From Chenopodium formosanum (lineage: Eukaryota; Streptophyta; Magnoliopsida; Caryophyllales; Amaranthaceae): DNA of 64,000 bases. The stretch is from the NCBI GenBank assembly GCA_024500155.1, contig CM044868.1:37363665-37427664 (forward strand), written 5' to 3'. The notes under the pieces were generated by a model. That model was not told where the DNA came from and ran no database searches. It saw nothing but the letters and a program-made list of their open reading frames with translations. How positions within the stretch are numbered: the stretch's first letter is position 1; every line of letters begins with the position of its first letter. Shown here in pieces: positions 46,844-58,455 of this stretch. Position numbers and translations under genes: made by a program.

Positions 46844-47280
46844 TATAAATAGAATTTTACCCCCCCCCCCCTTCTCTCCTCTCATTTACAAACTTTTGAG
46901 ATATTTCTAGAGAGAGAAAGTGAGATTCTAATGAGAGATTCTCTGATCCCGTCTACTTTAGATTTTTCAAGATTTTCAAGTGCCACTTACAACACCCGGT
47001 CATCGTCTGTTGCAGTTTTCAGAAAATTCAAAATCAAAGTAAGGTGACCTCCTGTACCCTCTTTCAACTATTTCTTCTTCTTCATCTGTATACATTCTTG
47101 TTCCGTCTGTATACATATTCTTTAAAAATAAAAATGAACTCTCAATCCACACACTCGGCACTGCCTAGGACATTCAGCTGGTCTCCCGGTACGGCTGAAT
47201 CTAGAACAGGGGGTGCTTAATCTAGACTGTCAAAACTGCTGTTCTCATCCCTGAATTCCTCCCTCTCTATGTTTGTGCAG
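46844..47280 (+). promoter_or_regulatory. TATA box and leader intron of the antisense gene in F
   Basis: TATAAAT at 46844-46850 lies in an otherwise GC-balanced stretch about 130 bp outside the F 3' LTR and points away from it. A CT-rich leader follows. A donor GTAAGG at 47039 and acceptor TTTGTGCAG ending at 47280 frame a leader intron, and the ATG is at 47287. This is a plausible independent promoter; no transcript evidence is available. Confidence 0.55.
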
Positions 47281-47286
47281 GACACA

Positions 47287-50200
47287 ATGGCTAGAGTTAA
47301 ACAAACGGCTATTAAACCAAGAAGTCGGCGCGCTAGGGAAGTGCTCGCGAATGAGGTTGTTCCGGATGGGGAACAAGAGGAATCGGAGGAGAGGATTGCT
47401 TCCGATGATGAGGCTCCCTCTTCCTCAAGTAGTTCGAGCGTGAGGGAGGTAGACGGTGAAGAGGCTGCCTCTACTGACGGATCAGGGGAGAGGGCAGGCG
47501 GCAACGAGGCCGCCGAAAGATGAGGGGCAGAGGGATCAAGCTCCGATCAAGATAATTTTACGGCTAACTACCAGCAGCCGGCCAAAGCTTCAGCGCTCCC
47601 AGACCCTAAAAAGACTAGGATGCTTCCGGGTGACATCACCCTGTTACAGAGCGGCTTTGAATCCATTAAGGAGACGCACCCCTTTGGGAAGGGGTGGATA
47701 GTTGAGGTCCCGGATGGGGATGCGATAATGGCATGGGATGATGGAATAGAGAATGCTGACAATTACTTTGTCTGCTACGAGGCGGTAATTGCAGCCGGCC
47801 TCCGCTTCCCCCTTCATAGGGGTACTAGGAAAATTCTTAAGGGGTACGATGTAGGCGTTTGGCAGCTTACCCCAAACTCATGGGTCAATATTTTGAGCTA
47901 CATCGCCGCCTGCGAATTTCAAAATCTAGAGCCCAGTTTTTCCGCCTTCGCTCACATGCACTACATGAGCAAGGCCCTAGGCGGTCATGGGGCGTGGTAT
48001 ACTCTTACCACACTTCCCCAATATTTGATTTCCTTGGACAAAGTTTCCAAATGGACCGGTTGGAAGGAAAAGTTTTATCTTGTCTCCTCTCCAAGATTGA
48101 GCCACAACCGGACCATGAGCCGGTACAACAGGGAACCGGATCTGTTGGGCAAGAAATGTACCCTTCCCCGGCTCTCTTTCAAAGATCACGAACAAATAAT
48201 GGAGCCGGGATTTTTTGAGACCACGATTGAGCCCTTAGGGGATGGGACTCACATAGTCGTGCCCAAGAACTGGATCCCCCATCTGGATTTTTTCAAGGAT
48301 GTGGCATTCCTGTCCGCTTACGGACTTAGCACAATGTTCACCAAGAGTAGACCCACTATACATCCGGCGAATTGCCGCCTCTTGTTTGTTTACTTCAATT
48401 CTTTTAATTGCCTTGTCTAACTTATTTGTTTGCTCCTTGTAGAAGAAACGCTGAAAATGGTGGTGACAAAGGGAAAACTAGGTCGTTATCTAATCTTCCC
48501 TCGGTCAAACTAAATTTATAAACACTTAACAAACCTAAATACGAGTATAGAGGCAAGTCAAAGGTCGAACCCAAAGGAACGGTAATGTTCAAGCACTTTC
48601 AATTATGCGCCTAAGCTAGGTCGAAGACGAAGGTAAGAGAGAATACTAACAACTAACAAAACAAGTAACCAGCAAAGAAATAAAACACTGGGAACGGGGA
48701 TCAACAAGTAATCATGTCAATAGCAACAACTTTGGAATATCATGCCAATCAAAGGTTGCGAAGACTAATGATAAGAGCAATCAATTGGAATCAAAGAGCA
48801 ATCTCCTAAATGTTAAGCTAGGGTTCACTATGAATAACAAACCAAGAGAATCACAATCAAAACCAATCGATAATTGCATTTCCTAAATCAATTGTTCGTG
48901 TCATTAGCAATAACAATGCAATCTAGCATAATTCTCAAGGCCTAATCGAATTACACACATGAAAACCCTCATTAATCATTTTAATCTCAACAATCAATTA
49001 ACACAATTCCCAAATTAATCACAATTAATCAATCATACAAGTTTCACCCAATTCCTATCCAAACAACTACTCAAATATCATCATCTATGAACAATCAATT
49101 AAAGAAATCAAGAATCAACAATATATCAAGAACAAGTACACTAATCAAGCATCAAGCATCAAAATCAAACAAAACAAACATGAAATTAACAAAGTAATAA
49201 GGTGAGATAGAGTTAAGAATTCTCATTGATAATAGAGAAGATCTTCAACACAATTGTCACCCTTGTATCTTCAATCTCTCAATCCCCATTGAAATCATTC
49301 ACTTTCTCTCTCTAAAATCTACTCCTAATCTAGAGAGAGAACCTCCTAATCTAACCTAATTTTCCTTAGAGGAGAGAGAAGCTACTCTAAACTAAAGAAT
49401 TTCATGTATGAAAAATAAAGAAGGACGTACAATATATATACAAAAGGAGAAAATAAATGAAATCGCAAGTAAAACCCAAAAACCCGCGCTCACGGAGAAA
49501 TCGCCCGCGCCCGCAAAGGAGAAAACCCCAAGCCCGCGCCCACGCCCGCGAAGGAGAAAACCCCAAGCCCGCGCCCGCAGCTGGAACCTGCACCCTCGGG
49601 GTGCCCACGGCCTGCCCTCTCCAAGTTCCTGGTTGAAATGGTCGTTTAGAGGTTGCACTAACCCTGCGCCCGCGCCAGCAGGGCCCACGCCCGCGGCCAG
49701 TCCGCGGCTGCTTCTGCCCTGCTAGGTGCGCGACTGCTCGTGCTGCGCGCAAGGGTGCTTGGGCTGCTACACTTCCAGGAACTCGGGCTCGCTTCCTTGA
49801 CGTTTGGGATCGCCACCTCGGAACTCGAGCTTGCGGAGCTTGCTTGGATTGGCTTGACTTGCGTGCTTGGCTTCCCCAAATTGGCTCCGTTAAATTCTTT
49901 GAATGCACTTGAGCTCCCTCCTTGATTATTAAATCTGCGGGAACTTGACATACCTACAAAACAAGACAAAGAAACGGAGAAGCGAGAGAAATAGCCGAGA
50001 AATGAATAAAATAATAAGAAAACCATTAAAAGCACGCATATCTCTAAACTAACACACAAACACGCAAATCGAGCATTATTCCCTAAAAACACGACATAAA
50101 CGACTAAAAAAAAGCATAAAAATATAAAGAAAACATAGCCTAAAGGTGACATAAATGGCACGGATCAGGTAGACACGGAGAAAACGACGGCTAAGTTCGC

Positions 50201-51750
50201 TGCGATGCTGCGCAAAGAGCAGATTCAAGCCAAGAAGGCTGCGGCTGAGGCCAAGGAGGCCAAAAAGGGCAGGGTAAGACCACCTGACTTTCTTTTACTT
50301 TAACATTTCTCCATCATTTTGCCGGTTGTTGTCGTATTGACTCATTTCTATAGGGTGCTAGCAAAACTATGCCCCGCTCTATTTTGAAATTAATCAAAAG
50401 ACCGGGTGATGAGTTGGAAAAGACTCCCGGTGCTAAGGCTGCCAGGAAGAATCTTTCCCAATCAACTTCTTCTGCCAACCCAGATCGTCCCATGACCGGG
50501 GCAAAACTCCTGCAGCCATGAAGACTCTGAGTGAAAACTCTAAGCGCTCAAAGAATGCACCGGATGCCTCTACGGCATCGAAGGGTGGCCAACCACCCAA
50601 TGTTGCAGCTGGTGCAGCAATGACTAGGGAGGAGGATGCCCCAAAACCCCATCCTCAAACCCAAGGTAAGAATCGGAGTGAACTTCCTTGGCCGCTTAAC
50701 TTTACGCGAGTCAAGACTAAGGTTGATCCTTTGGGAGGTTCAGTCAGCAGTCGGCAACGAATGAATGCCAACTACGTTGCATCCCTCACACCAAGTACTT
50801 CTTATGGTGTTGGTATTACATCCGACGAGCCGGATCTTCCTGGGTTTGCAAAATGAATGGTGAGGACCCTCACCTGGTTTGAGAAGAACTCCGTACCTGA
50901 TGTGTAGGTAGTGGGTTTTGACCGGATAATAGGCCAGCTGGCGAAGGTAAGTTAACCTCAACTCACCACTGTGTTTTTACTTTGAATTTTGTTAAGTATT
51001 GAATTTTCCAACTGACCCCCTCTCTTTAGGTAATGCTGAGGGTGGATGGGTTACGGGGCCCCTTCAGGCAGAAGCAAGAAGAGGTAAATGATTCCAAAAA
51101 GAGGGCCACTCAAAATCTCAACTCTACTGAATATGGTAACTATATGTGTAATTTACAGATTAAAGCAGTAGAATTGAAACAGGAGGAGTTGATCCGGAAC
51201 CTGACGGATGCTACCAACAACCGGGCCAATGACCTTGAGCAACAACTGAAGAATGCTCAATCTGATCTCAAGGCATTGGAGGATGTTGATAAGGAGAACT
51301 CAAAGCTCCGGGCGGACGTTGCCCGGTTGGGGGTGGAGCTGATCAACCTGAGGAAACAGTAGCAGGATGAAGTTGCTAAGGAGCAAGGCCGCCTAGTGGA
51401 GGAGAACGAGCGCGATAATGAGGCCCGTCTAAAAATTGCTTGGAGTCTCCTATACCTAGACGTAGACTTTGAGGTCTACAAACTTAGGTATGACTACGCC
51501 ACTGCGGCGTATGATGCTCAAGTGCTGGGAGAGGCAGCTCCGCCTCCATTCAAGACCTGGGCAGCTTAACTGAGATATGAAGTCTCAGATGATGATGGTG
51601 GGGAGTCAGCTGAGGGTCAAGTGAATCAAACTTCCCAGCCCCAAACGACTGATTCCAATGCTGAGGCCCCAGCCGATCAATCCCAGGCGGCTAATGCAAC
51701 TGAAGAAACCCTCCCCTCCGGTCAAGACCAGCCGGAGAAGCAGCCCTAAG
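47287..51750 (+). pseudogene. antisense extra ORF of element F (Transposase_28-like plus coiled coil)
   Basis: Exon 1 starts MARVKQTAIKPRSRRAREVL, with a basic head and a Ser/Glu-rich linker. An in-frame TGA lies at 47521. The conserved domain then runs at 47620-48360 (FPLHRGTRKILKGYDVGVWQ..., LTPNSWVNILSYIAACEF). It resembles the plant domain catalogued as putative gypsy-type transposon (Transposase_28). Exons continue after an intron ending at 48442, through 48443-48463 and 50173-50273, split by the B solo LTR. Further exons lie at 50354-50946 (with stops), 51030-51083 and 51159-51750. The last encodes a long coiled coil (KQEELIRNLTDATNNRANDL...) and an acidic tail. GT-AG borders are visible at 50274/50353, 50947/51029 and 51084/51158. 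Function is unknown; the name transposase is historical. Stops and a frameshift near 50490 make it non-functional here. Confidence 0.7.
48464..50167 (-). mobile_element. family B solo LTR (1704 bp), TSD ggtRg
   Basis: On the minus strand it starts TGATCCGTGCC at 50167 and ends CCCTTTGTCA at 48464. The flanks ggtgg (48459-48463) and ggtag (50168-50172) differ by one base. It interrupts an exon of the antisense gene. The GC-rich patch with CCGCG words is at 49480-49740, and TATATATA lies near 49433. Confidence 0.85.
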
Positions 51751-52799
51751 CCAGCCTCCCGTCCTTTCTGCGGCAGTATACCATTAATCTTATTTTCTGG
51801 CCTGTGTGCCAAGTATGTTGTAATTTTACCAACTATGGAGTTGGGTTGACAATCTTTCTTTTCTTATTCACCGAATGTGTATCCAATTAACAATATTATT
51901 TGGCCTTTAGGCCGATTATTTATGAATTATTCCGACTTAGTCGGCTTTTGCACATATCTGCATTTGTGTTTTAATTTTAATTTTTGAATTGAATTTTGTG
52001 TATATACTGCAAGTCTTCATGCATTTTTAATATTTTGCCTAACTTATGAAAAGCATGCGGTAGGTAGTAATCCGACTACTCTTGCCCCTGGACGGTTGTG
52101 TGGTTGGTTTCGTTTCAAATTTATTGATTGGCTTGAAAACATTTGATACTTATTTGAGAATTATGGGATGTTTTTAGGCCAATCAATCACAATGGTGATT
52201 GCCCCAAACCAAGTGCACAGACGGCCATTAAAGCAGGCCCTTCCAGCCTATTACTCAGGCGGTAAATAACCGTCTGGGATGGTTGCATAGCCATTACACA
52301 AAACTCATTAATCCCTTTAGGGGAAACTGTGCAATTTTGGAATAAATAATCTAAGTAAGAACTCCAGTTGATAGCCGGTTGGGTGTACGAGGACATCCGA
52401 TTCCTCACGTGCTTAGTCGCTCTTTAGATTATTTAGGTCAGACGGCTATGAGTTGACCAATTAGGTCGTTCAATCTTTGCCGTCTGTGTGTAAACGTAGA
52501 GCAAGATATAAAATGCTCTCTGCGACGATTGCACCCGGAGGGGTGTCGTTGAACGCCAAGTTTCATACTGGAACAGACGATTTTGTAAAACGAGCAATCA
52601 TCCGGCCGTAGGCCTCTCATCTGAATCAAGACCGGTTGCGTAGCCACTAAGCCTTTTGTGCTTAGTTTGTTATGGTGTCAAGTTTCAAACTTAACTTTTT
52701 TAAAGTAGACATTAAAAGTCCGTCTGTGCATTGCCCAGACGGCATAAAGACAAATAATAATGTAATTGAAAAGAAAAGCAACTTTTCATTGATAGACTT
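51751..52799. other. non-coding spacer between antisense gene and pol remnant
   Basis: No coding homology was seen on either strand. The word CCGTCTG or its complement CAGACGG recurs at least five times between 52090 and 52745. Plausible poly(A)-signal-like AT stretches for both converging genes lie at 51850-52030. Confidence 0.5.
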
Positions 52800-53159
52800 C
52801 TTGTTTAAAAAAAATTTACAACCCTCAGAAGTAGTAATTTTTTAAGTTATCTACGTTCCATGTTCTAGGAAGGCATCTGCCGTCTGGGGTTTCCAAAGCG
52901 GTAGGTGTCATCCCTAACTTCCTCATAGATCCATTAAGGGTCTTCCCAATTAGGAGTTAGCTTTCCAAGCTCATTGGCCCTACCGGTTGCCTACATTTTT
53001 CGTAACACAAAGTCGCCAACTTTTAAAGGGCGCTTGTGCACTCTCTTGTTGTAGGCTCTCGTCATTCTCAGACAGTATATCTCATGACGTAAGGCAGCAT
53101 TGCCCCTACATTCCGGGAGGGAGTCCAATGCCAGCCGCATGGCCTCCCAATTGGCCTCT
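52800..53159 (-). pseudogene. integrase C-terminal end of element F
   Basis: The minus strand reads ANWEAMRLALDSLPECRGNA, then MTRAYNKRVHKRPLKVGDFV with LRK following. A degraded GKLTPNWEDP block and RTWN-like end come next. This is the standard C-terminal part of Ty3/gypsy integrase in Tat elements. Stops occur within it. It begins abruptly at 53159, where LTR G starts, and no integrase core (DDE), RT or protease lies on the other side. Confidence 0.8.
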
Positions 53160-54341
53160 TGACAGGGTGGAGTCGTATTCCCAAATCAAAAGTAATTCCT
53201 AAATCCTCTAACTAATGTAGATAGGGAAGTAGGGTCGAATCCACATAGAAACGGATCTTTCTATTCCTAATTAACTAATATAATCTAGATTATGAAGTAA
53301 CCAATATTTATAATTGAATAATAGACTAAACTACATAGATCAAGAATAAGGAGAAAATAACATATAAAAGGATCTAGGGCATAGGTTCACCAATAAATAA
53401 TATTCCAGGGTAGAATATAATAATCATTCATCAATGCATATATTAATCAGATTATAAAGGGCTTTCGCTACGTATTATAATCACACAATTAATTTACTGG
53501 TATTAAATCTCATCTTTCAAATCTCGACCTAACCATTATAAATTAACCTGCCTATTGAAACTAGACCTAAACATCAATTCTCATCTGTCGAATCTCGAAT
53601 CAATATTGTTAAACTCATGCATAAAAGATTTGCGCAAATCTAGTCACAAAGCATTAAATCAATCAATAGGAAATTAATCTAGCATTGATAATTAACGACA
53701 ATAAATTACCCCTTCATATTATTTATGGATCCCCATAAACCTTAGAGAGAAAACTACTGACACATAATAGAAACTAAACTAATCAAAGCAATAAAGCAAG
53801 ACATGATTAAAGGAATAAAATAAACAACTAAGATTAAGAGAAGAGAATTCGTTACCAAAATAAATCTGGAATTAAGAGTAGATTAAGAACAAAGGTTTAA
53901 GAGAAAGAAAATCTAAGAGAACAATTAAGAACGTAAAGAAAGAGTAAAAGAGAGAGAGAGATCGATCCCCTAAAATCGTATTACGGAGGAGTATTTATAC
54001 TCCGTACAAATCCTAAACTAAAACAAACTAAAACGACGCTAATCGTCTCCTAATATTTACACGCGCCCGATCGGGTGAGGCACCGCCCAATCGGGCGCGC
54101 CTTTTTGCTCCTCAGGTTGAATCTCGCGTCCGGCCAGGCGCGTCACTGGGCGCCGACCTTTGCTTCTCTCGCCAGGCCGGGCGCGCCTCCGGGCGCCAGC
54201 CTCTTTAGCCGGGGCGCTCTCTTGGGCCACTATTTGGACTACGATTGGGCTCCTATTCTTCGGGCCAATCTGGGTTTCCTCTTCCGGTCTTGAATACTCA
54301 GTCCAAATGCCCCGGTATCACCTATACCGAGCCCTTAATCA
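53160..54341 (-). mobile_element. probable LTR G, minus orientation, ends uncertain
   Basis: The left edge TGACAGGGTGGAG at 53160 looks like the 3' end of an Athila-type LTR, and 53225-53250 has the gggtcgaatccacat block seen near other LTR ends here. A TATA-like tataaatac (minus) lies at about 53990, with a GC-rich patch of CGCGCC and GATCGG words at 54060-54225 upstream. The right edge may be at 54341 (TGATTAAGG on the minus strand). No matching TSD was found, so a deletion junction is possible. Confidence 0.5.
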
Positions 54342-56205
54342 CCGGTTCGATGACTCTTACCGGCCTTGGGCTATAAACTGGTCGTGCTTCTCCAGTGCTC
54401 GTGATTGCTCCAAAATATCTCGGGAAAATACTGCCCCGGGTTCTCCAGTTTTCGAGCTACTAGCAGGCTGGGGAGTCTTAGATGACTGCCCCGGGTTCTT
54501 ATTAGTCCCTTTAGACTTAAAAATGTAGGAATTTAACATCCCCTTGTCAGCCAGACGGTCCAACGCCCGTTGAAGGCTGAAGCAGTCGTTGGTGTCATGG
54601 CCAACTTCCTCATGGTATTAGCAGAATTTATTTTTATTCCGTGATTGAGTGGAACTTTTCATTGGATTCGGCTTCTCAAGAGACAGCCGGTCCTTGATCT
54701 CCATGAGGATGGAGTTGTAGTCCTTGTTAAACTCGTACTTGGGGACGTACGATTTAAATTCTTTCTTTTTCTTCTAGGACGGCTGGTCAGAATCGCCCAC
54801 CGCTCAGACTTCTTTTCTCTTCTTGCTCTCTTCTTTTTTCTTTGCCGGCTAAGCAGGTCGGCTGTCTTTTTGTTTGTCAGACTTCTTGGAGTCTGACTGG
54901 TTGCCAAGCGAGCAAAGATCGGTTGCTTAAATGTAGCTTTCCACCTCCCTCAGGGCCGCCTGCAGGGTAAATACCCCTTTTTGACAAGGTCAAACTTAAA
55001 AGTCGACCCGTCTCTCAGACCCTTAAAGAAGTCTGTGAAAGCTACCTCGTTAGACAGTCCCTGAATCTGAATTCTTGTAAGATTGAATCGTCAGGACTTG
55101 TTTTCTTCACATGGATGTTCATTGAGAAGTTGGAAGCAAACAAGAAGGCAAGCTTCTTGAAGCTATCAATAGAGTCGGCTGGCAAGTTGCCAAACCATTG
55201 TTGGGCAATGCCTTTCAATGTAGCCGGGAAACATCGACACCAAATGGCATCGTCCAACCCCTGCAAATACATGAGGTTGGTGTATGCCATGAGGTGGTCT
55301 TTCGGGTTGGAGGTACCATCATAAGTACCTACTAACACATTTTTAACCTTGGCCGGCTCTGCCGCCTCGGTTATTTCCCGGGTGAACGCAGAAGGTTGTT
55401 CACCCAAGCGGAGCAGGTGAAGCTTCCAGTCCAGTGGCTAGACATTGCTGTATGTCGCCTGACCTCCAAAGAGAGTCGGCTGCATGAAGTGAGGAGAATA
55501 CGGGCCGTAGACCATAGGCGGCACGTACGGTGCATTTCCAATCATTTGAGGGCCAGAGTGGACGGTATTACCGCCTATATGGCTCTCATGAAAGGATTGT
55601 GCATTCCATGAAGATGTATTCTTAAAGCTGTCTGGAAAGGTTGAAGTGGAGGCTAACTCAGACAGCTGTTGATTTCTCTTACGGGTGATGATCTCCCGGG
55701 CATCAGGAGTTGAATTTTTTATTTCCCACCGTCTATTCACTCTTGCGGGTACTTTTGGTATTCCTCTTGGGCAGAAGAATCTTGGACCAGTCCAGGGTCC
55801 CCGTTGCCTTGTCCTTTGGATGCGGAGTTGGCTGTTGACTGGCTTCCTCTTTTCTAGAGGGGTCTTTCTTGCCGACTGACCTTTACTTAGGCCAGCCTTG
55901 CTCTTGGTGATCAGATCCTTGATTTCACCCTTGAAACTAGTCATGAATTTCATGAGTGTGTCCCGGATGACTGGAGCGGATCCACCTGCCGTATGGGTTT
56001 CCCCTTCCGGCTGACCAGGGAGTCGGCTTGTACCCACCTGACTTGCACCCCTTTCCAGAGTGTCTCTTAGACGGAGGCACTTGGTAATAAGAGAGCCATC
56101 TTTGGCTATGTAGGTTTTGACTTTAGGATCATCGTCCTCTTGATCAGTAAAGACCTCCGGCTGGTCAACCGGCTGGTCAAGATATGGTACAGACTCTTGA
56201 ACCAT
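54342..56205 (-). pseudogene. gag of element F
   Basis: The minus-strand ATG at 56205 opens MVQESVPYLDQPVDQPEVFT, 13 bp after the PBS region. An Arg/Lys/Gln-rich spacer follows. The gag core lies at 55407-55042: NVLVGTYDGTSNPKDHLMAY, then MYLQGLDDAIWCRCFPATLK and AQQWFGNLPADSIDSF. The downstream basic part (about 54900-54660) and ALDRLADKGML near 54560 also fit Tat gag proteins. Stops and frame changes between 55438 and 54500 show decay. Gag would form particles and bind RNA. Confidence 0.8.
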
Positions 56206-56218
56206 TCTTGAGGTACTC

Positions 56219-56238
56219 TCCCCACAGACGGCGCCAAA
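56219..56238 (-). promoter_or_regulatory. primer-binding site of element F
   Basis: The minus strand reads TTTGGCGCCGTCTGTGGGGA immediately after the LTR end CAAAACA. Its position proves that F is transcribed on the minus strand. Confidence 0.9.
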
Positions 56239-56731
56239 TGTTTTGGGTGTTTTTGTCCCTTGGGAGAGTTACGTCACAAAGATTGGTCCGGCTGAGTTGT
56301 ACCTGCAAAAGCAACGGAGACTCTGGGTGGTTGGAGCTCCGCCTCCGAAGATCAAGTTAGGACTTGAGTAAAAGGAAAAAGTGCGGAAATTAAAGTGGGA
56401 TCTTCTCGGATTCCGAGATCAGGTTTTCTCTGATGAGAGAGAAAATGAGTGTAATAAATGATTGAATTGTGTCCCCAATTAAGGGGAATTTCTCCCTATT
56501 TATAGGGTAGTTGGGAAAAGTGCCCCTCCCTAGGTCACTCTGACCTAGGTTTTATGGGCAGCACCGCAAAGTGTGGATTTCTCGGGAATTAGGCCTTTGA
56601 AGGCCGCAACTCTGATTATTCTCTAAGGTTGCCACGTGTCAGCTGGTGAGTGGCCTATGGTGGCCCTCTAGAGCTTGACACGTGAGCCTCTCTCATTGGT
56701 ACACGTGTCTAGGGTATTTTTACCCTAAACA
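56239..56731 (-). repeat. 5' LTR of element F (493 bp)
   Basis: The ends are TGTTTAGGG and CCCAAAACA on the minus strand. The U3 region holds three ACGTG cores (56633, 56682, 56702), followed by a TATA box CTATAAATAGG (minus, about 56495-56505). The length equals the rejoined 3' LTR. Confidence 0.9.
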
Positions 56732-57463
56732 AGTATCATGTTAGGGTTAAAGCTTTGATTTTTTTTTTTATTGTTTAATGACATGCTAGAGTTTGTTATT
56801 AATCTTGTTAGTATTATGCCTAGGATTTTGCTATTATTGTGCTTTATTTTTAACATGATTTATTTTAATTATGATTATTATGATTATTTTAATTATGATT
56901 ATTATGATTATTTTAATTGTGATTATTATTATGTTGCTTGATATGATATTATTATTTTTATTGCTTAATCATGCCTTTTATGCTTGTTTAAAGGGAATTT
57001 GTACTTGTAATCACGCTTAATAAGATAATTAATAATCTTGTTTAGGGTTAATTTGATTATAATTCAAGTGATCGCCAATAATAGATTTATCTATGCATTA
57101 ATATTTAACCAACATAGATAAACAGGTTTAGGGTAAACCTATTGGTTGCATGTTAGTCAGAAAGCGCACATGAATACGAGAAGAATAAAGTAGAGGCCTA
57201 TTATTAGGGCAGGTTCTTTCTCTTTTAGATTGGATTTGTACCTTCATCCCCGAATTTCTAGTCTTGGTTCCAGACCTATTGGAGTTGACGATCTCTTAGA
57301 TCGTTAAAGGGGTGTAACCTTCACCTTGTGAACGGTTTACAAGTTCCTAAAACTTGTTGGCGACTCTTTTGCTCTAGCTTCCTTCCCTTTGGACGTCACC
57401 ATGCTTAAGTGTATGATCACAGTAGGGTTCAAGTTTGGGGTAATGCTTGAAATATTCCCTACA

Positions 57464-57608
57464 GTTTGTTGATTTTAAAACTTATTTATAACTGATTTAG
57501 TTTTTCCGCTGCTAATTTCTGAACACGTGGCGGTAGCACGCCAATAATTCTCTTGAATATTGTTCAGGGTCCTCATAGGTTTAAAGAGAGAATTATTAGG
57601 GTGTTACA
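57464..57608 (+). repeat. 3' tail of a D-type LTR, host of E2
   Basis: TTTTTCCGCTG, then CGTGGCGGTAGCACGCC and the final TTAGGGTGTTACA match the last 145 bp of D1 and D2. The rest of this LTR is separated by E2 and was not found to the left. Confidence 0.7.
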
Positions 57609-58455
57609 ATGTTGCAAAGATAAATATCCCTGCAAATCAAATACATTTCAGTACAGTACACAAGGCTTCAAGGCCAGTCGAAATTTATGCAGACTAAATT
57701 GGGATTAGAAGTTAACTGATTTCATCAAGTGAAATCATGAAAGACAATTGTCTCCTTGTCTGCATGCTTTATCAAATATTAATTAAATAAGAAAATATTA
57801 ATTAAGGCAGGGGTTATTTTCTGGCAGCTTTGGGTGTCGAGTTTGTGAAAAGGGATGGAGGGGGTGAAGGTGGTAGAGCGGGCTGGGTCGTCGGCGTGAA
57901 GGGAGAGTGTCGTCCGATGGTGGGGAGGGGGGAAAGGGTGGTGGCTACTGATAGGGGTTGAAGAGAGCTGAGGGTTTTTTTTTTTTTTTTTTTTAATTTT
58001 TTTATTTGAGCTTATTTTTAAGGTTTTTTAAAGAAAACAATTGTTAAAAAAAGTTGATCTCTGATATTGTGGCACTTGTCACTTGTAATATGTTAAAAAG
58101 GTTACCAACATGTCACGTTTCATTTATAGCAGATAGGTATCAAAGGTGGTTTTATTGTAAAATAATCAAAAAGTCGTTTTATTTATGAAAGACCGGCGAA
58201 AGATGGTTTTATTTCAGGCAAATTTCCTTATTTAAGGAATATGTACCTTTTATTTTTCTCCTCCACAATTAGCTCTCATTTGTCCTAAAAAAACAAAAAA
58301 GTAATTTTAATAATATGGGTAAAATCTTCATCAATACTTTAGTTTCTCTCTCCTCCCAAAAAATGGTGTTTCTGACTCAACTTCACTCTCTCTATCTACC
58401 CTTCACTTTCCTCCCCAAACCTCCTTCTTTTAATCACACATTTTCTCTCTCCTAA
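57609..58455. other. intergenic sequence
   Basis: No gene was recognised. There is a G-rich stretch (57840-57975) and a poly-T run (57975-58000). 58120-58240 contains four ggttttat or cgttttat words in a repetitive context, possibly a MITE remnant. CT-rich sequence at 58330-58455 could be the 5' UTR of the photolyase fragment. Confidence 0.4.

Larger units (their letters stand above)
43685..56731 (-). mobile_element. Tat-type Ty3/gypsy element F with antisense gene, TSD agtat
   Basis: On the minus strand the order is 5' LTR (56731-56239), PBS, gag (56205 down), integrase C-terminus (53159-52800), spacer, antisense ORF (47287-51750 on plus), 3' LTR (46713-43685). TSDs agtat lie at 43680-43684 and 56732-56736, inside the E2 LTR. 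Both LTRs are exactly 493 bp once solo LTR D2 is removed from the 3' one. Protease, RT, RNase H and the integrase core are missing. An extra antisense ORF between pol and the 3' LTR is a known feature of some plant Tat elements. Confidence 0.9.
42470..57463 (+). repeat. LTR of E2, split by element F
   Basis: The LTR pieces are 42470-43684 and 56737-57463. They join with removal of 43685-56736 and give 1942 bp, co-linear with the E1 LTR. It starts TGTAGACACCC next to a PPT, so it is a 3' LTR, and ends CCCTACA at 57463. A TATA box TATAAATAG lies at about 43182, with a GGCGACA-rich patch at 43045-43125 upstream. Confidence 0.85.

Noticed and set aside
53160..54341. LTR G as a solo LTR with TSD cctct
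   Set aside because: cctct occurs at 53155-53159 and again at 54201, but the latter is not next to a CA terminus, so the duplication is not supported.
55438..55879. Plus-strand ORFs at 55396-55611 and 55685-55879
   Set aside because: They are shadows of the minus-strand gag of element F, which has a PBS and LTR in agreement.
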